Below are positions 51,816 to 60,296 of a stretch of DNA of 64,000 bases, piece by piece. This DNA comes from Paenibacillus terrigena DSM 21567. GTDB taxonomy: Bacteria; Bacillota; Bacilli; Paenibacillales; Paenibacillaceae. A program made the translations under genes and the position numbers. Below the pieces are notes generated by a model. That model had not been told where the DNA came from and searched no databases. It saw only the letters and a list, made by a program, of their open reading frames with translations. The DNA lies in contig NZ_KB895412.1 of NCBI RefSeq assembly GCF_000374845.1, forward strand, positions 753,056 to 817,055. Direction: 5' to 3'. Each line of letters opens with the position of its first letter. The first letter of the stretch is position 1.

Positions 51816-52373
51816 ATGAAGAATCTAACGTACACTCCTACATTAATCAAAAGTTTCAAGCACAATGGACATTTACATCGGCAGTGGCTAGAGAATTGGC
51901 TTGTACCCCAGGAGCTCCTCGATCCTGAGCATCAGCGCGAAGGTATGGTCGTATTAATCAATTTTCAGACGCCTATTAAGGAAGCCGACGGTAAGCAGTG
52001 GATGAGTAAGGTTCCCGCGGTTTCTTTTTTTATCCCGGGTGCGTGGTACAATATCGTGGCCTTAATTGAAGAGACGGGTGTGCGCTATTATTGCAATATT
52101 GCCTCACCACCTTATCTGGCCAGAGACGTCGTGACGTATATCGATTACGATTTGGATGTTGTACTTTACGTAAGCGGGCATATAGATATTGTAGACCGTG
52201 ATGAATATGAGCGGCATAAGGCAAGTTATCACTACCCTGAGATCGTAGATCAAAAAGTGGCCACGGGCCTCTCGCAGCTGTTAGATCGCATCCAGAATAA
52301 GAAGGCTCCCTTTCAAGACGGTCTCGTGGTGTCGTATTACAATGCATGGAGACAACATTTCGCCAAGGAGTAA
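51816..52373 (+). CDS. DUF402 family nucleoside tri/diphosphatase (YgaC-like)
   Basis: A 185-residue cytoplasmic protein. IKSFKHNGHLHRQW near the N terminus, then PAVSFFIPGAWYNIVALIEE, VRYYCNIASPPYL, and YIDYDLDVVLYVSG followed by DRDEYERHK are the DUF402 motifs with the metal-binding Asp residues in YIDYDLD. The Bacillus relative YgaC and the related Ntdp hydrolyse nucleoside tri- and diphosphates. There is no clear ribosome binding site before ATG 51816, because a terminator stem occupies that region. lepB follows after six bases. Confidence 0.85.
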   Translation: MKNLTYTPTLIKSFKHNGHLHRQWLENWLVPQELLDPEHQREGMVVLINFQTPIKEADGKQWMSKVPAVSFFIPGAWYNIVALIEETGVRYYCNIASPPYLARDVVTYIDYDLDVVLYVSGHIDIVDRDEYERHKASYHYPEIVDQKVATGLSQLLDRIQNKKAPFQDGLVVSYYNAWRQHFAKE

Positions 52374-52379
52374 GAGCCT

Positions 52380-52961
52380 ATGGATAACTTGTTACCGACG
52401 GGAAATGAGCCGCCGAAGACGCTGACAGAGCCTCCGCGCAGATGGAAGCTGGTGTTCAGGGATTGGCTCAATGCATTAATTATTGCGGCTGTGCTCGTCA
52501 TACTGCTGCAGACGTATGTATTTAATTTGTCAAAGGTGAAAGGGGAGTCGATGCAGCCCACGCTGCATGATCAAGATCGGTTATTTGTCGATAAAATTGT
52601 ATACGCCTTCGCAGAGCCGAAGCGCGGTGAAGTCGTTATTCTGCAAGATCCTTCACCAGATGTGGCCAGACAGTTCCTTGTGAAGCGGGTTGTTGCGATT
52701 CCGGGAGATGAGGTCGAAATTCGTGACCGTAAGCTGTTTGTGAACGGCGTTGTTCAATCAGAGGGTTACACAGATATTTGGATTGAAGATGATAAACCTT
52801 TGCATACGTTTTTGGAAAAGGATGAATATTTCGTGCTGGGGGATAACCGGCATCATGAGAAGAGCAAGGATAGTCGGCGGTTCGGACCGGTGAAGCGGGA
52901 CCTTATTATTGGGAGGGCGGATCTCATCATATGGCCCTTCAATAAATTCACCTGGCTTTAG
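52380..52961 (+). CDS. lepB: Type I signal peptidase
   Basis: A 193-residue membrane-bound S26 peptidase that removes signal peptides from secreted proteins. One N-terminal membrane anchor (LNALIIAAVLVILLQTYVF) precedes the catalytic serine in KGESMQPTLHDQD and the lysine in FLVKRVVAIPGDEVE; the GDNRHHEKSKDSR box follows. The P-type single-anchor form is the Bacillus SipS kind. AAGGAG overlaps the end of the DUF402 gene, showing co-transcription. A repeat element begins six bases after the stop. Confidence 0.95.
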   Translation: MDNLLPTGNEPPKTLTEPPRRWKLVFRDWLNALIIAAVLVILLQTYVFNLSKVKGESMQPTLHDQDRLFVDKIVYAFAEPKRGEVVILQDPSPDVARQFLVKRVVAIPGDEVEIRDRKLFVNGVVQSEGYTDIWIEDDKPLHTFLEKDEYFVLGDNRHHEKSKDSRRFGPVKRDLIIGRADLIIWPFNKFTWL

Positions 52962-52966
52962 AGGAA

Positions 52967-53133
52967 GTCAAAAAAGTTGGCTTTTGATCACGAAGTATTT
53001 CGAGAAGGAGTCTCGACATCGAATCTTGCATTCACCCTCGAACTCCGGTACTCACGTAGGTTTCGCCTACGCTCCGTTCCTCCTTCTTCGGGTTCAAGCA
53101 ACCTTCTCGGTGCTGAAAAGCCAATTTTTTGAC
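52967..53133. repeat. 167-bp element with terminal inverted repeats
   Basis: The left end GTCAAAAAAGTTGGCTTTT and right end AAAAGCCAATTTTTTGAC are inverted copies with one extra base. Inside is a hairpin CGTAGG-TTTCG-CCTACG at 53055-53071, and CGAGAAGG occurs near both ends in opposite senses. There is no coding capacity. It looks like a dispersed MITE-like repeat; the sequence recalls intergenic repeats of Paenibacillus genomes. Confidence 0.75.
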
Positions 53134-53181
53134 CATTATTGTAATAGAATCAATTAAATAACAATCAACGAGGTGAAAGAA

Positions 53182-54888
53182 GTGACGGATTTACGTAAGA
53201 CCGATGCGCCATCAGAAGCGCAGCGCTGGGCACAGCTCAAGTCAGACATCCTAGAAGCAGCAACCTCCCTCGGCATCGACAGCATCGGCTTTGCATCGGC
53301 GGATCCGTTCACGACGCTTAAAGATCGACTTATTACACATCGCGCCAAAGGGCATGAATCGGGTTTTGAGGAAAAGGATTTGGACAAGCGTGTCACGCCT
53401 GCGCTCTTGTTCGACCGTCCGAAGTCGATTATAGCCATCGCCGTGGCCTATCCTTCCAAGCTGGTGAACCCGCCGAAGTCGGAGCCGGGCGCCTATCGAG
53501 GGATATTGGCGCGTTCATCTTGGGGACGGGATTACCATCATGTTCTCCGGGACCGCTTGAAGCGTCTAGAAGCGTTTATTGCAGAGCGTGTGCCGGAAGC
53601 CCGCATGGAGAGCATGGTCGACACAGGGGCACTCTCAGACCGGGCTGTTGCGGAACGTGCCGGCATTGGCTGGAGTGCGAAGAACTGTTCGATTATTTCG
53701 CCCAAATTGGGATCGTGGATCTATCTTGGCGAGATGATTACGAATATTCCGTTCGAGCCGGACACGCCGGTAACAGAAGGATGCGGGGAATGTACCAAAT
53801 GTATAGATGCGTGTCCCACAAATGCGCTTGTAGGTCCAGGGCAACTCAACGCACAGCGCTGTATTTCATACCTGACCCAGACGAAGGGTGTGCTCAGCGA
53901 CGAATTTATGACCAAGATCGGGAATCGTCTCTATGGCTGTGATACTTGTCAGATCGTCTGCCCGGAGAATCGGGGCAAGAACTGGACGCAGCATCCCGAG
54001 ATGCAGCCAGATCCCGAGATTGTGAAGCCGCTGCTGATTCCACTGCTCTCGATGAGTAACAAGGAGTATAAGGCAAAGTTCGGCGATAACTCATCTTCCT
54101 GGCGTGGGAAGAAGCCGATTCAGCGGAATGCGATTATCGCACTGGGGAATTTCAAGGATGTTACGGCCGTACCGCATTTGCATGCACTCATGAAGGAAGA
54201 TCCGAGACCGGAGCTTCGCATCACAGCGGGCTGGGCACTCGGCAAGATCGGAGGACAAGCATCGATGGAAGCGTTAGAGGATATGCTGCACCGTGAAGCG
54301 GACAGTGATGTGATTGCGGCGATTAGGCAAGCCAGAGCGAAGCTAGGGCAGCATACGACCCCATTATTGTATACCGAGATGGACTCGCTGATCGGGCCGT
54401 TAACGGTAGTGCGTTCGATGCAAGGGCTATGCCGCATCGAATTCGGCGCATACGCAGATCAAGAGGCATCGATTCAGGAATGGGCAAGTCGGTGGTATTC
54501 GGAACCTGAGCTGATTCGCAATCATGCTGCGATGAAAGATATCGTGATGCAGCTGCAACAATTTTTTGCTGGCGAGCGCAAGGCGTTCGATCACCCGCTA
54601 GACATGAAGGGAACGCCGTTCCAGCTGCAGGTGTGGTCAGCATTAACCGAAGTGCCTTATGGGGAGACATGGTCCTACAAGCAAATTGCCGAATGGATCG
54701 GTCAGCCGAAGGCGGTACGTGCCGTTGGCGGCGCGAACAATAAGAACCCGGTATCGGTAATTGTACCTTGTCATCGCGTGATAGGGATGAACGGCAAGCT
54801 GGTCGGGTATGGCGGCGGGTTGGATAAGAAGCAGATCTTGCTCGCACTTGAGCAGAAAAATACGGATTTACCGTTTGTCAGTGAATAG
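53182..54888 (+). CDS. queG: Fusion of epoxyqueuosine reductase QueG and O6-alkylguanine-DNA alkyltransferase (Ogt)
   Basis: A 568-residue two-enzyme protein. Residues about 1-385 are a complete QueG, the B12-dependent reductase that makes queuosine in tRNA: MVDTGALSDRAVAERAGIGW has the catalytic Asp, CGECTKCIDACPTNAL and CDTCQIVCPEN bind two [4Fe-4S] clusters, and HEAT-like repeats follow (QRNAIIALGNF, RITAGWALGKIGG). Residues about 395-568 are a full Ogt/MGMT domain: GTPFQLQVWSALTEVPYGET, AVRAVGGANNKNP and the alkyl-acceptor cysteine in VIVPCHRVIG. GAGGTGA lies before GTG 53182. No frameshift or stop separates the halves. Each domain has its normal length and active-site residues. Confidence 0.92.
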   Translation: MTDLRKTDAPSEAQRWAQLKSDILEAATSLGIDSIGFASADPFTTLKDRLITHRAKGHESGFEEKDLDKRVTPALLFDRPKSIIAIAVAYPSKLVNPPKSEPGAYRGILARSSWGRDYHHVLRDRLKRLEAFIAERVPEARMESMVDTGALSDRAVAERAGIGWSAKNCSIISPKLGSWIYLGEMITNIPFEPDTPVTEGCGECTKCIDACPTNALVGPGQLNAQRCISYLTQTKGVLSDEFMTKIGNRLYGCDTCQIVCPENRGKNWTQHPEMQPDPEIVKPLLIPLLSMSNKEYKAKFGDNSSSWRGKKPIQRNAIIALGNFKDVTAVPHLHALMKEDPRPELRITAGWALGKIGGQASMEALEDMLHREADSDVIAAIRQARAKLGQHTTPLLYTEMDSLIGPLTVVRSMQGLCRIEFGAYADQEASIQEWASRWYSEPELIRNHAAMKDIVMQLQQFFAGERKAFDHPLDMKGTPFQLQVWSALTEVPYGETWSYKQIAEWIGQPKAVRAVGGANNKNPVSVIVPCHRVIGMNGKLVGYGGGLDKKQILLALEQKNTDLPFVSE

Positions 54889-54987
54889 TGGACATGCTAT
54901 GATATTTGCAAATATACATCTGATCAAGGCTCGCTTAGACTGTGTAAGCTTTGGGATGTTACTAAATAGATGAGGTGACTTAATCGA

Positions 54988-55206
54988 ATGAATGTTGTTA
55001 TTCCAATTGTGACATTAATCGTGGGGCTAATTCTTGGGTTTATTATCGGCGTATTCTACTTGCGCAGACAAATGACGAAGATGCAGAGTGACCCGCAAAT
55101 GCTTCAGAAGATGGCGAAGCAAATGGGCTATAACTTGAACAATAAGCAAATGCAACAAGCGCAGCAAATGATGAAGGGTCAAAAAGGCGGGCGTAAATTT
55201 AAGTAA
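54988..55206 (+). CDS. yneF: YneF family (UPF0154) membrane protein
   Basis: A 72-residue protein with one N-terminal membrane helix (PIVTLIVGLILGFIIGVFY) and a hydrophilic tail with the conserved QMTKMQSDPQMLQKMAKQMG. This matches the UPF0154 family found throughout Firmicutes, whose function is unknown. GAGGTGA precedes the ATG. folE begins directly after its stop. Confidence 0.95.
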   Translation: MNVVIPIVTLIVGLILGFIIGVFYLRRQMTKMQSDPQMLQKMAKQMGYNLNNKQMQQAQQMMKGQKGGRKFK

Positions 55207-55224
55207 TTGAAAGTAGGGTGCATC

Positions 55225-55818
55225 TTGTCAGGAGTAAAGGATTATGTGAATGAACACGTACAGCAGAATCACGAGAAGATTGAATATCATGTACAGCAAA
55301 TCCTGAAATTGATCGGTGAGGATGTAGAGCGGGAAGGTCTGCTAGAGACGCCAGCTCGGGTCGCTCGGATGTATGAGGAGATTTTTGCTGGATATGCAGT
55401 CGATCCGCGTGAAGTGCTCGGTGTGACATTCGATGAGCAGCATGAAGAGCTTGTCATTGTCAAAGATATTGTCTACTACAGTCAGTGTGAACATCATATG
55501 GCGCCTTTCTTCGGGAAGATCCATATTGGTTATATCCCTAGTGGGAAAATTGCGGGTCTTAGCAAGCTCGCACGCCTCGTTGAAGCGGTGACGCGTCGAT
55601 TGCAGGTGCAGGAACGGATTACATCCGAAATTGCTGATATTATGGAAGAAGTGCTGAAGCCGCACGGCGTAATGGTTGTTGTGGAAGGGGAGCATTTGTG
55701 TATGTGCGCGCGAGGCGTGAAGAAGCCGGGCAGCAAGACGGTAACGTCCGGTGTCCGCGGCAGCTTCCGTCGCAGCTCGACACTGCGCAACGAATTTTTA
55801 TCGTTAATCAAATCATAA
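55225..55818 (+). CDS. folE: GTP cyclohydrolase I
   Basis: A 197-residue enzyme that starts tetrahydrofolate and also queuosine-precursor synthesis from GTP. Zinc ligands and active-site motifs are [40 protein letters not shown] and [16 protein letters not shown]. The start is a TTG: 55225 has AGGGTG upstream, 55207 directly abuts yneF. Queuosine reductase (queG fusion) is two genes upstream, a loose functional link. A terminator follows. Confidence 0.95.
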   Translation: MSGVKDYVNEHVQQNHEKIEYHVQQILKLIGEDVEREGLLETPARVARMYEEIFAGYAVDPREVLGVTFDEQHEELVIVKDIVYYSQCEHHMAPFFGKIHIGYIPSGKIAGLSKLARLVEAVTRRLQVQERITSEIADIMEEVLKPHGVMVVVEGEHLCMCARGVKKPGSKTVTSGVRGSFRRSSTLRNEFLSLIKS

Positions 55819-55835
55819 TCATTGTTGGGTAGAAG

Positions 55836-55882
55836 AATCGCTCGTAAAGCTCTTACATAGAGGCTTTGCGGGCGATTTTTTT
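55836..55882 (+). terminator. Terminator after folE
   Basis: A long stem of about 18 bases with G-U pairs, AATCGCTCGTAAAGCTCT with AGGCTTTGCGGGCGATT, followed by seven T. Confidence 0.85.
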
Positions 55883-55969
55883 GTTTCCGGAACGGTATAG
55901 AACCGCCTGTTGAACAATAAAGTGATAAGAAGAGTTGTGACGATGTATCGTGAAAAGGAGTGGCTGCAA

Positions 55970-56815
55970 ATGCTGCACATTGTTGCTTGTATCAAACAAG
56001 TACCTGACACGAAAATTATTAAAATGAACCCGAAGACCAACACCATGGATCGGTCCAGTGCCCCTGCCATCCTCAATCCCTACGATGCGCATGCGGTGGA
56101 GGAGGCTGTCCGCTTAAAAGCGAGGTATGGCGGAAAGGTGTCTGTCGTCACGATGGGTCCGCCGCCAGCGGTCAAAGCCATTCGCAAATGTATTGAGATT
56201 GGGGCTGATGAAGGCTATCTCATTACGGACCGTGCCTTTGCTGGGGCAGATACGCTTGCAACCAGCTACTCACTCACCAAGGCGATCGAGAAGATCGGGA
56301 CGATGGAGCCGATTGACCTGATTATTTGCGGGAAAATGACCATTGATGGTGATACCGGACAGGTAGGTCCCGGTATTGCACGGAGGCTGGATATTCCGCC
56401 GCTGACGAGTGTGAATAAGGTGGTCGAGCTTGATCGTGAAGTGGGCTATGCGGTTGTTCATCGGAAGCTCGAGGATGGGTATGAAGTGATTCAGACGACA
56501 TTGCCTTGCTTGCTGTCTGTAGAGAAGGAGATTAATGAAATTCCGTATTCGACCTTACCGAATATGATGCGAGCTGCGCGGTATCAACCGGTGATTTGGT
56601 CGGTTGAAGATTTGGGGATCGTGGATCGGACGAAGCTTGGGCTTAAAGGCTCGCCGACGATCGTCGCCAAAGTATGGCCGCCGGATAAGCCAAAGGGCGG
56701 CGAGATGCTGCAAGGGAGCAGCGAGGAGCAGGTGAATCGGTTATTCAGTATTCTGATGAATAAGAAGGAACTATTCCATAAGTCAGGCGCCACAGAGGAA
56801 GGAGGCGTGCAATGA
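55970..56815 (+). CDS. fixA: Electron transfer flavoprotein beta subunit (FixA-like)
   Basis: A 281-residue ETF beta chain. The start MLHIVACIKQVPDT and the region GPPPAVKAIRKCIEIGADEGYLI with ICGKMTIDGDTGQVGP are typical; the latter is the ETF-beta signature region. ATG 55970 follows AAAAGGAG by eight bases; an ORF start at 55910 is not supported. The gene heads fixABCX, four genes with overlapping ends, which together pass electrons to quinone and ferredoxin by flavin-based bifurcation. Confidence 0.93.
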   Translation: MLHIVACIKQVPDTKIIKMNPKTNTMDRSSAPAILNPYDAHAVEEAVRLKARYGGKVSVVTMGPPPAVKAIRKCIEIGADEGYLITDRAFAGADTLATSYSLTKAIEKIGTMEPIDLIICGKMTIDGDTGQVGPGIARRLDIPPLTSVNKVVELDREVGYAVVHRKLEDGYEVIQTTLPCLLSVEKEINEIPYSTLPNMMRAARYQPVIWSVEDLGIVDRTKLGLKGSPTIVAKVWPPDKPKGGEMLQGSSEEQVNRLFSILMNKKELFHKSGATEEGGVQ

Positions 56816-57834
56816 ATATCGAAGAATATTGCGGTATTTGGGTGTTTCTCGAGCATAAAGATGGAGCGATTGTCCCGGTCTCCCTTGAACTGCTCGGCGC
56901 GGGCAGACGGCTTGCGGACAAACGCGGCGTTCCGCTATCAGGGATTCTTATTGGCGATGGCGTGAAGGGTCTAGCAGCAGAGGCAATCACTTATGGTGCG
57001 GAGACGGTCTATGTGTATGATGATCCGATATTCTACCATTACCGCACAGAATCGTACATGAGGGCGGTTATTGCTTGTGTCGAGAAGTATAAGCCGGAAA
57101 TTTTCCTCTATGGCGCGACCTCGACGGGCAAAGATTTGGCGAGTGCTGTAGCGACAGACCTCGCGACAGGCCTTACGGCGGATACGACGATGCTTGATGT
57201 CGACGCCGAGACCGGGCTGCTGGAGGCGAGTCGACCAGCGTTCGGCGGCAATATTATGGCGACGATTCTCTGTAAGAAGGACCGCCCGCAGATGGCCACG
57301 GTGCGGCCGAAGGTCGTCAAGGCGCTGGAGCGGGACCCTGAGCGAACGGGTGAGGTCATCGAAGAGCCTGTAGAGCTTCGTGAAGAGGATATCCGCACGA
57401 AGGTACTGGATATTGTCAGGCATACGGTGAAGAAGGTTCGACTCGATGAAGCGGATATTATCGTGGCGGGCGGCAAAGGGCTTGGCGGCCGAGCTGGCTT
57501 CGAGATGATCGGCGAGTTCGCGAAGCGAATCGGCGCTTCGGTTGGCGGAAGTCGGGATGCGGTGGAAGCGGGCTGGATTGAACATAGTCGACAGGTCGGA
57601 CAGACAGGGGTCACGGTGACACCGAAAATTTATTTTGCGATCGGCATCTCAGGAGCGATTCAACATCTGGTCGGCATGCAGAACTCGGGCTTAATTATCG
57701 CGATCAATAAGGATTCGAATGCGGCTATTTTTCAGGCTTGTCATTATGGCATTGTGGGGGATGCATTCGAGATTGTGCCGATGTTAACGGAGGCCTTCGA
57801 TCAAGCGCTGCGAGAAGAGGTGGAACATGGCTGA
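56812..57834 (+). CDS. fixB: Electron transfer flavoprotein alpha subunit (FixB-like)
   Basis: A 340-residue ETF alpha chain. The C-terminal FAD-binding signature reads AGGKGLGGRAGFEMIGEFAK, GASVGGSRDAVEAGW, QVGQTGVTVTPKIYFAIGIS and GAIQHLVGMQNSGLIIAINK. The start overlaps fixA by four bases (ATGA), and its 3' end overlaps fixC by eight. It pairs with FixA. Confidence 0.95.
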   Translation: MNIEEYCGIWVFLEHKDGAIVPVSLELLGAGRRLADKRGVPLSGILIGDGVKGLAAEAITYGAETVYVYDDPIFYHYRTESYMRAVIACVEKYKPEIFLYGATSTGKDLASAVATDLATGLTADTTMLDVDAETGLLEASRPAFGGNIMATILCKKDRPQMATVRPKVVKALERDPERTGEVIEEPVELREEDIRTKVLDIVRHTVKKVRLDEADIIVAGGKGLGGRAGFEMIGEFAKRIGASVGGSRDAVEAGWIEHSRQVGQTGVTVTPKIYFAIGISGAIQHLVGMQNSGLIIAINKDSNAAIFQACHYGIVGDAFEIVPMLTEAFDQALREEVEHG

Positions 57835-59122
57835 GAAATTTGATGTCATTGTCGTTGGCGCCGGTCCAGCGGGGACCGCATGCGCATATACTTTAGCGAA
57901 GCAAGGTGTAAGCGTTTTACTCTTGGAGAGGGGGGAATATCCCGGATCGAAGAATGTGATGGGCGGTGTGCTCTATCGTAAGATGATGGAGGATGTCATC
58001 CCGGGTTTTTATAAGGAAGCACCTGTCGAACGGCCGATTGTGGAGCAGCGGTTCATGATGCTGGATAAGGAATCTGCTACGACCTTCAGCTACAAGGGGA
58101 TGGAGTGGGGGAAGGAACCCTACAACAACTTTACGGTGCTCCGTGCGAAGTTCGACCAATGGTTCGCTGATAAAGCGGTAGAGCAGGGCGCACTGCTCAT
58201 TAATGAGACGGTTGCGCTCGAATGTATCGTGAAGGATGGTAAGGTCGTCGGGGTTCGAACGGATCGGCCGGAAGGCGATATTTATGCCGATGTCGTGGTC
58301 CTTGCGGATGGGGTAAATTCGCTCCTCGCGAAGTCTCTTGGGTTCCACAAGGAATTCAAGCCGGATGAGGTGGCGCTTGCCGTGATGGAGGTGCTGAAGC
58401 TCGATAAGAAAGTGATCGAGGACCGGTTCAACCTGGAGGGGGACCAAGGTTGTACGATTGAAATTTTCGGCGACTCGACCAAGGGAATCCTCGGTACGGC
58501 ATGGCTCTATACGAACAAAGATAGTCTCAATATCGGCGTCGGCACGATGCTGTCAGGGCTCATCAAGCATAAGCTGAAGCCTTATGAACTGCTGGAATAT
58601 GTGAAGACGCATCCGATGATTCGTCCATACATTCAAGGAACAGAGCAGCAGGAGTATTTGGCGCATCTCATTCCAGAGGGTGGATATCGGTCCATGCCGA
58701 AGATCGTCGGCGATGGCGTACTCGTCGTTGGCGACGCGGCACAGATGGTGAATGCCATCCATCGAGAAGGATCGAATATGGCGATGACCTCCGGTGTCAT
58801 TGCGGCTGAGACGATTATCGAGGCGCAGTCGACAGGTGACTTCTCCGAGAAGGCACTGGATGTCTATCGCCAGCGATTAATGTATTCGTTCGTTGGGGAA
58901 GACCTGAAGAAATATAAGGATGCAACGCATCATTTCGAGAAATACCCGCACTATTTCGAGCAATATATTCCGATGATCAATCGAGCGGCGAGCCAGATGT
59001 TTACCGTCGATGGAACCTCGAAACGGGAGAAGCAGCGGAAGATCTGGCAAGGCATCGGTACAGTCGGGGATAAAATCAAAATTGCTCGTGACTTGTTTCA
59101 AGCTTGGAGGGTGATGAAATGA
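57827..59122 (+). CDS. fixC: FixC-like FAD-dependent ETF:quinone oxidoreductase
   Basis: A 431-residue flavoprotein. The N-terminal Rossmann motif VIVVGAGPAGTACAYTLAKQ binds FAD. GDAAQMVNAIHREGSNMAMTSG is the second FAD contact, as in ETF-ubiquinone oxidoreductase. Family members FixC accept electrons from FixAB and hand them to the membrane quinone and to FixX. The 3' end overlaps fixX by four bases (ATGA). Confidence 0.94.
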   Translation: MAEKFDVIVVGAGPAGTACAYTLAKQGVSVLLLERGEYPGSKNVMGGVLYRKMMEDVIPGFYKEAPVERPIVEQRFMMLDKESATTFSYKGMEWGKEPYNNFTVLRAKFDQWFADKAVEQGALLINETVALECIVKDGKVVGVRTDRPEGDIYADVVVLADGVNSLLAKSLGFHKEFKPDEVALAVMEVLKLDKKVIEDRFNLEGDQGCTIEIFGDSTKGILGTAWLYTNKDSLNIGVGTMLSGLIKHKLKPYELLEYVKTHPMIRPYIQGTEQQEYLAHLIPEGGYRSMPKIVGDGVLVVGDAAQMVNAIHREGSNMAMTSGVIAAETIIEAQSTGDFSEKALDVYRQRLMYSFVGEDLKKYKDATHHFEKYPHYFEQYIPMINRAASQMFTVDGTSKREKQRKIWQGIGTVGDKIKIARDLFQAWRVMK

Positions 59123-59415
59123 GTGATGGAACGAAAGGGCAATCGATTGAAGAGAAGCAATATTTGATCCGATTCAAGGCCGACACCAATTCGCATCTGC
59201 ATGTGCTGGACTATGATACGTGCGCGACCAAATGTCCGGATAAAATCTGTACGATTTTCTGTCCTGCGGAAGTGTATAAGTGGGAAGACATTCGGATGCA
59301 TGTCGGCTATGAAGGCTGTCATGAGTGCGGCAGCTGCCGGATCGGATGCCCGCATGAGAATATCAAATGGGTATACCCCAAAGGTGGTCACGGGATCATC
59401 TTCCGGTTAGGGTGA
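59119..59415 (+). CDS. fixX: Ferredoxin-like protein FixX
   Basis: A 98-residue ferredoxin-like protein. Two cysteine groups are seen, CATKCPDKICTIFCP and CHECGSCRIGCPHEN, which bind iron-sulphur clusters, and the WVYPKGGHGIIFRLG end is typical for FixX. GGAGG is eight bases before ATG 59119. It completes the fixABCX set. No nitrogenase gene is in the window, so the complex may serve other low-potential reductions. Confidence 0.93.
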   Translation: MSDGTKGQSIEEKQYLIRFKADTNSHLHVLDYDTCATKCPDKICTIFCPAEVYKWEDIRMHVGYEGCHECGSCRIGCPHENIKWVYPKGGHGIIFRLG

Positions 59416-59420
59416 GCGCC

Positions 59421-59582
59421 ATGTTCCGGGTCGGGGATCGCGTCGTATTCGTGACGGACGGGACGGTTGGGATTGTAATGGGCATTGAAGAAGATCGATG
59501 TCAAGTGATCTGGGAGGATTTCTTCGCCAGCTGGGAGAAGAAGGAGCTCTTGCGCAAGGAAGATCCACAGGCGATGATGTAG
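59421..59582 (+). CDS. Small unknown protein in the fix operon
   Basis: A 53-residue protein starting at ATG 59421, five bases after fixX, with AGGGTGAG upstream. The sequence FRVGDRVVFVTDGTVGIVMG followed by CQVIWEDF looks like a small SH3/KOW-type beta barrel with a charged end. I recognise no named family. Tight spacing suggests a function with FixABCX, perhaps regulatory or assembly. A terminator follows. Confidence 0.7.
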   Translation: MFRVGDRVVFVTDGTVGIVMGIEEDRCQVIWEDFFASWEKKELLRKEDPQAMM

Positions 59583-59608
59583 GGGATAAGGAACGATTGT
59601 ACGGTGAT

Positions 59609-59640
59609 AAAAAAGAGCTGACCTCGTGGTCAGCTCTTTA
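59609..59640. terminator. Bidirectional terminator after the fix operon
   Basis: A 12-bp stem, AAAGAGCTGACC with GGTCAGCTCTTT. A-run on its left serves as U-tract for the minus-strand gene at 59649. Confidence 0.88.
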
Positions 59641-59648
59641 CATCATGA

Positions 59649-60104
59649 TTATGGCTTGCTGCGCTGCGCCTCATCCAATTGTTCGGTGGTTCCGACAAAG
59701 AACTTGACCGTCTGAGGGGTATGGACTGTCGTTCCATCGCCGTGAAGTGTACTTGATGACGATGTGCCAAAGTGATGAACCATGGCGCTCTCGCCAAAAG
59801 GGATACTCTTCCTGGTACCGTCCGCAAGGACATAATAGTAGGTGACGGGACCTGAAGCATTTGGACTAGCAGTTATTAATTTCCCTGACGGCGGAATTTC
59901 ATAGACGAGCGCATTTTTCTCCTGCTTTAACTCGGGATATCCAGGTTGGTCATATTCCACTTCGACCCATCCGACATAACCATCGGGGATTAAATACATA
60001 TGTGCTTTATAATCGTCATAACGATTTACTATAAAAGCTACTAGAATTGCTATTGTGAGGCAAAAAACGACTACAGAAGTTAACATGATCCATGTATTTT
60101 TCAC
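59649..60104 (-). CDS. Membrane-anchored protein of unknown function (DUF6843-like)
   Basis: A 151-residue protein with one N-terminal helix (IMLTSVVVFCLTIAILVAFIV) and an outer domain beginning YLIPDGYVGWVEVEYDQPGY. That stretch is typical of a Bacillales family I believe is DUF6843, but I cannot verify the accession. The likely site is the outer face of the membrane. The GTG start at 60104 has AAGGGAGG eight bases upstream; an overlapping ATG in another frame is closer. A terminator-like hairpin lies in its own leader at 60138-60172. Confidence 0.65.
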   Translation of the reverse strand: MKNTWIMLTSVVVFCLTIAILVAFIVNRYDDYKAHMYLIPDGYVGWVEVEYDQPGYPELKQEKNALVYEIPPSGKLITASPNASGPVTYYYVLADGTRKSIPFGESAMVHHFGTSSSSTLHGDGTTVHTPQTVKFFVGTTEQLDEAQRSKP

Positions 60105-60137
60105 TCATGCTTCCTCCCTTGGGGATGCATATGGCTA

Positions 60138-60172
60138 TAAAAAAGCCTTTGGAGTACATGCTCCAAAGGCTT
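60138..60172 (-). terminator. Leader terminator upstream of the DUF6843-like gene
   Basis: A perfect 12-bp stem, AAGCCTTTGGAG with CTCCAAAGGCTT. On the minus strand it is followed by TTTTTT and lies 34 bases before the GTG start at 60104. No minus-strand gene ends there, so it is an attenuator candidate. Confidence 0.7.
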
Positions 60173-60296
60173 ATTAATTTTATCGAGACCTTATTCGACA
60201 TCATAACAAATCGTGAAGAAACAGTCTATATTTTCAGGGAAATTTCCGCTACAGTTGAAGTGCCGGCAATAACTTAAGAAATGGAGTGTTGCTAAG

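Noticed and set aside
54280-54400. Frameshift or separate genes between QueG and Ogt
   Set aside because: The reading frame is continuous with no stop, no internal ribosome binding site followed by a start, and both domains are complete.
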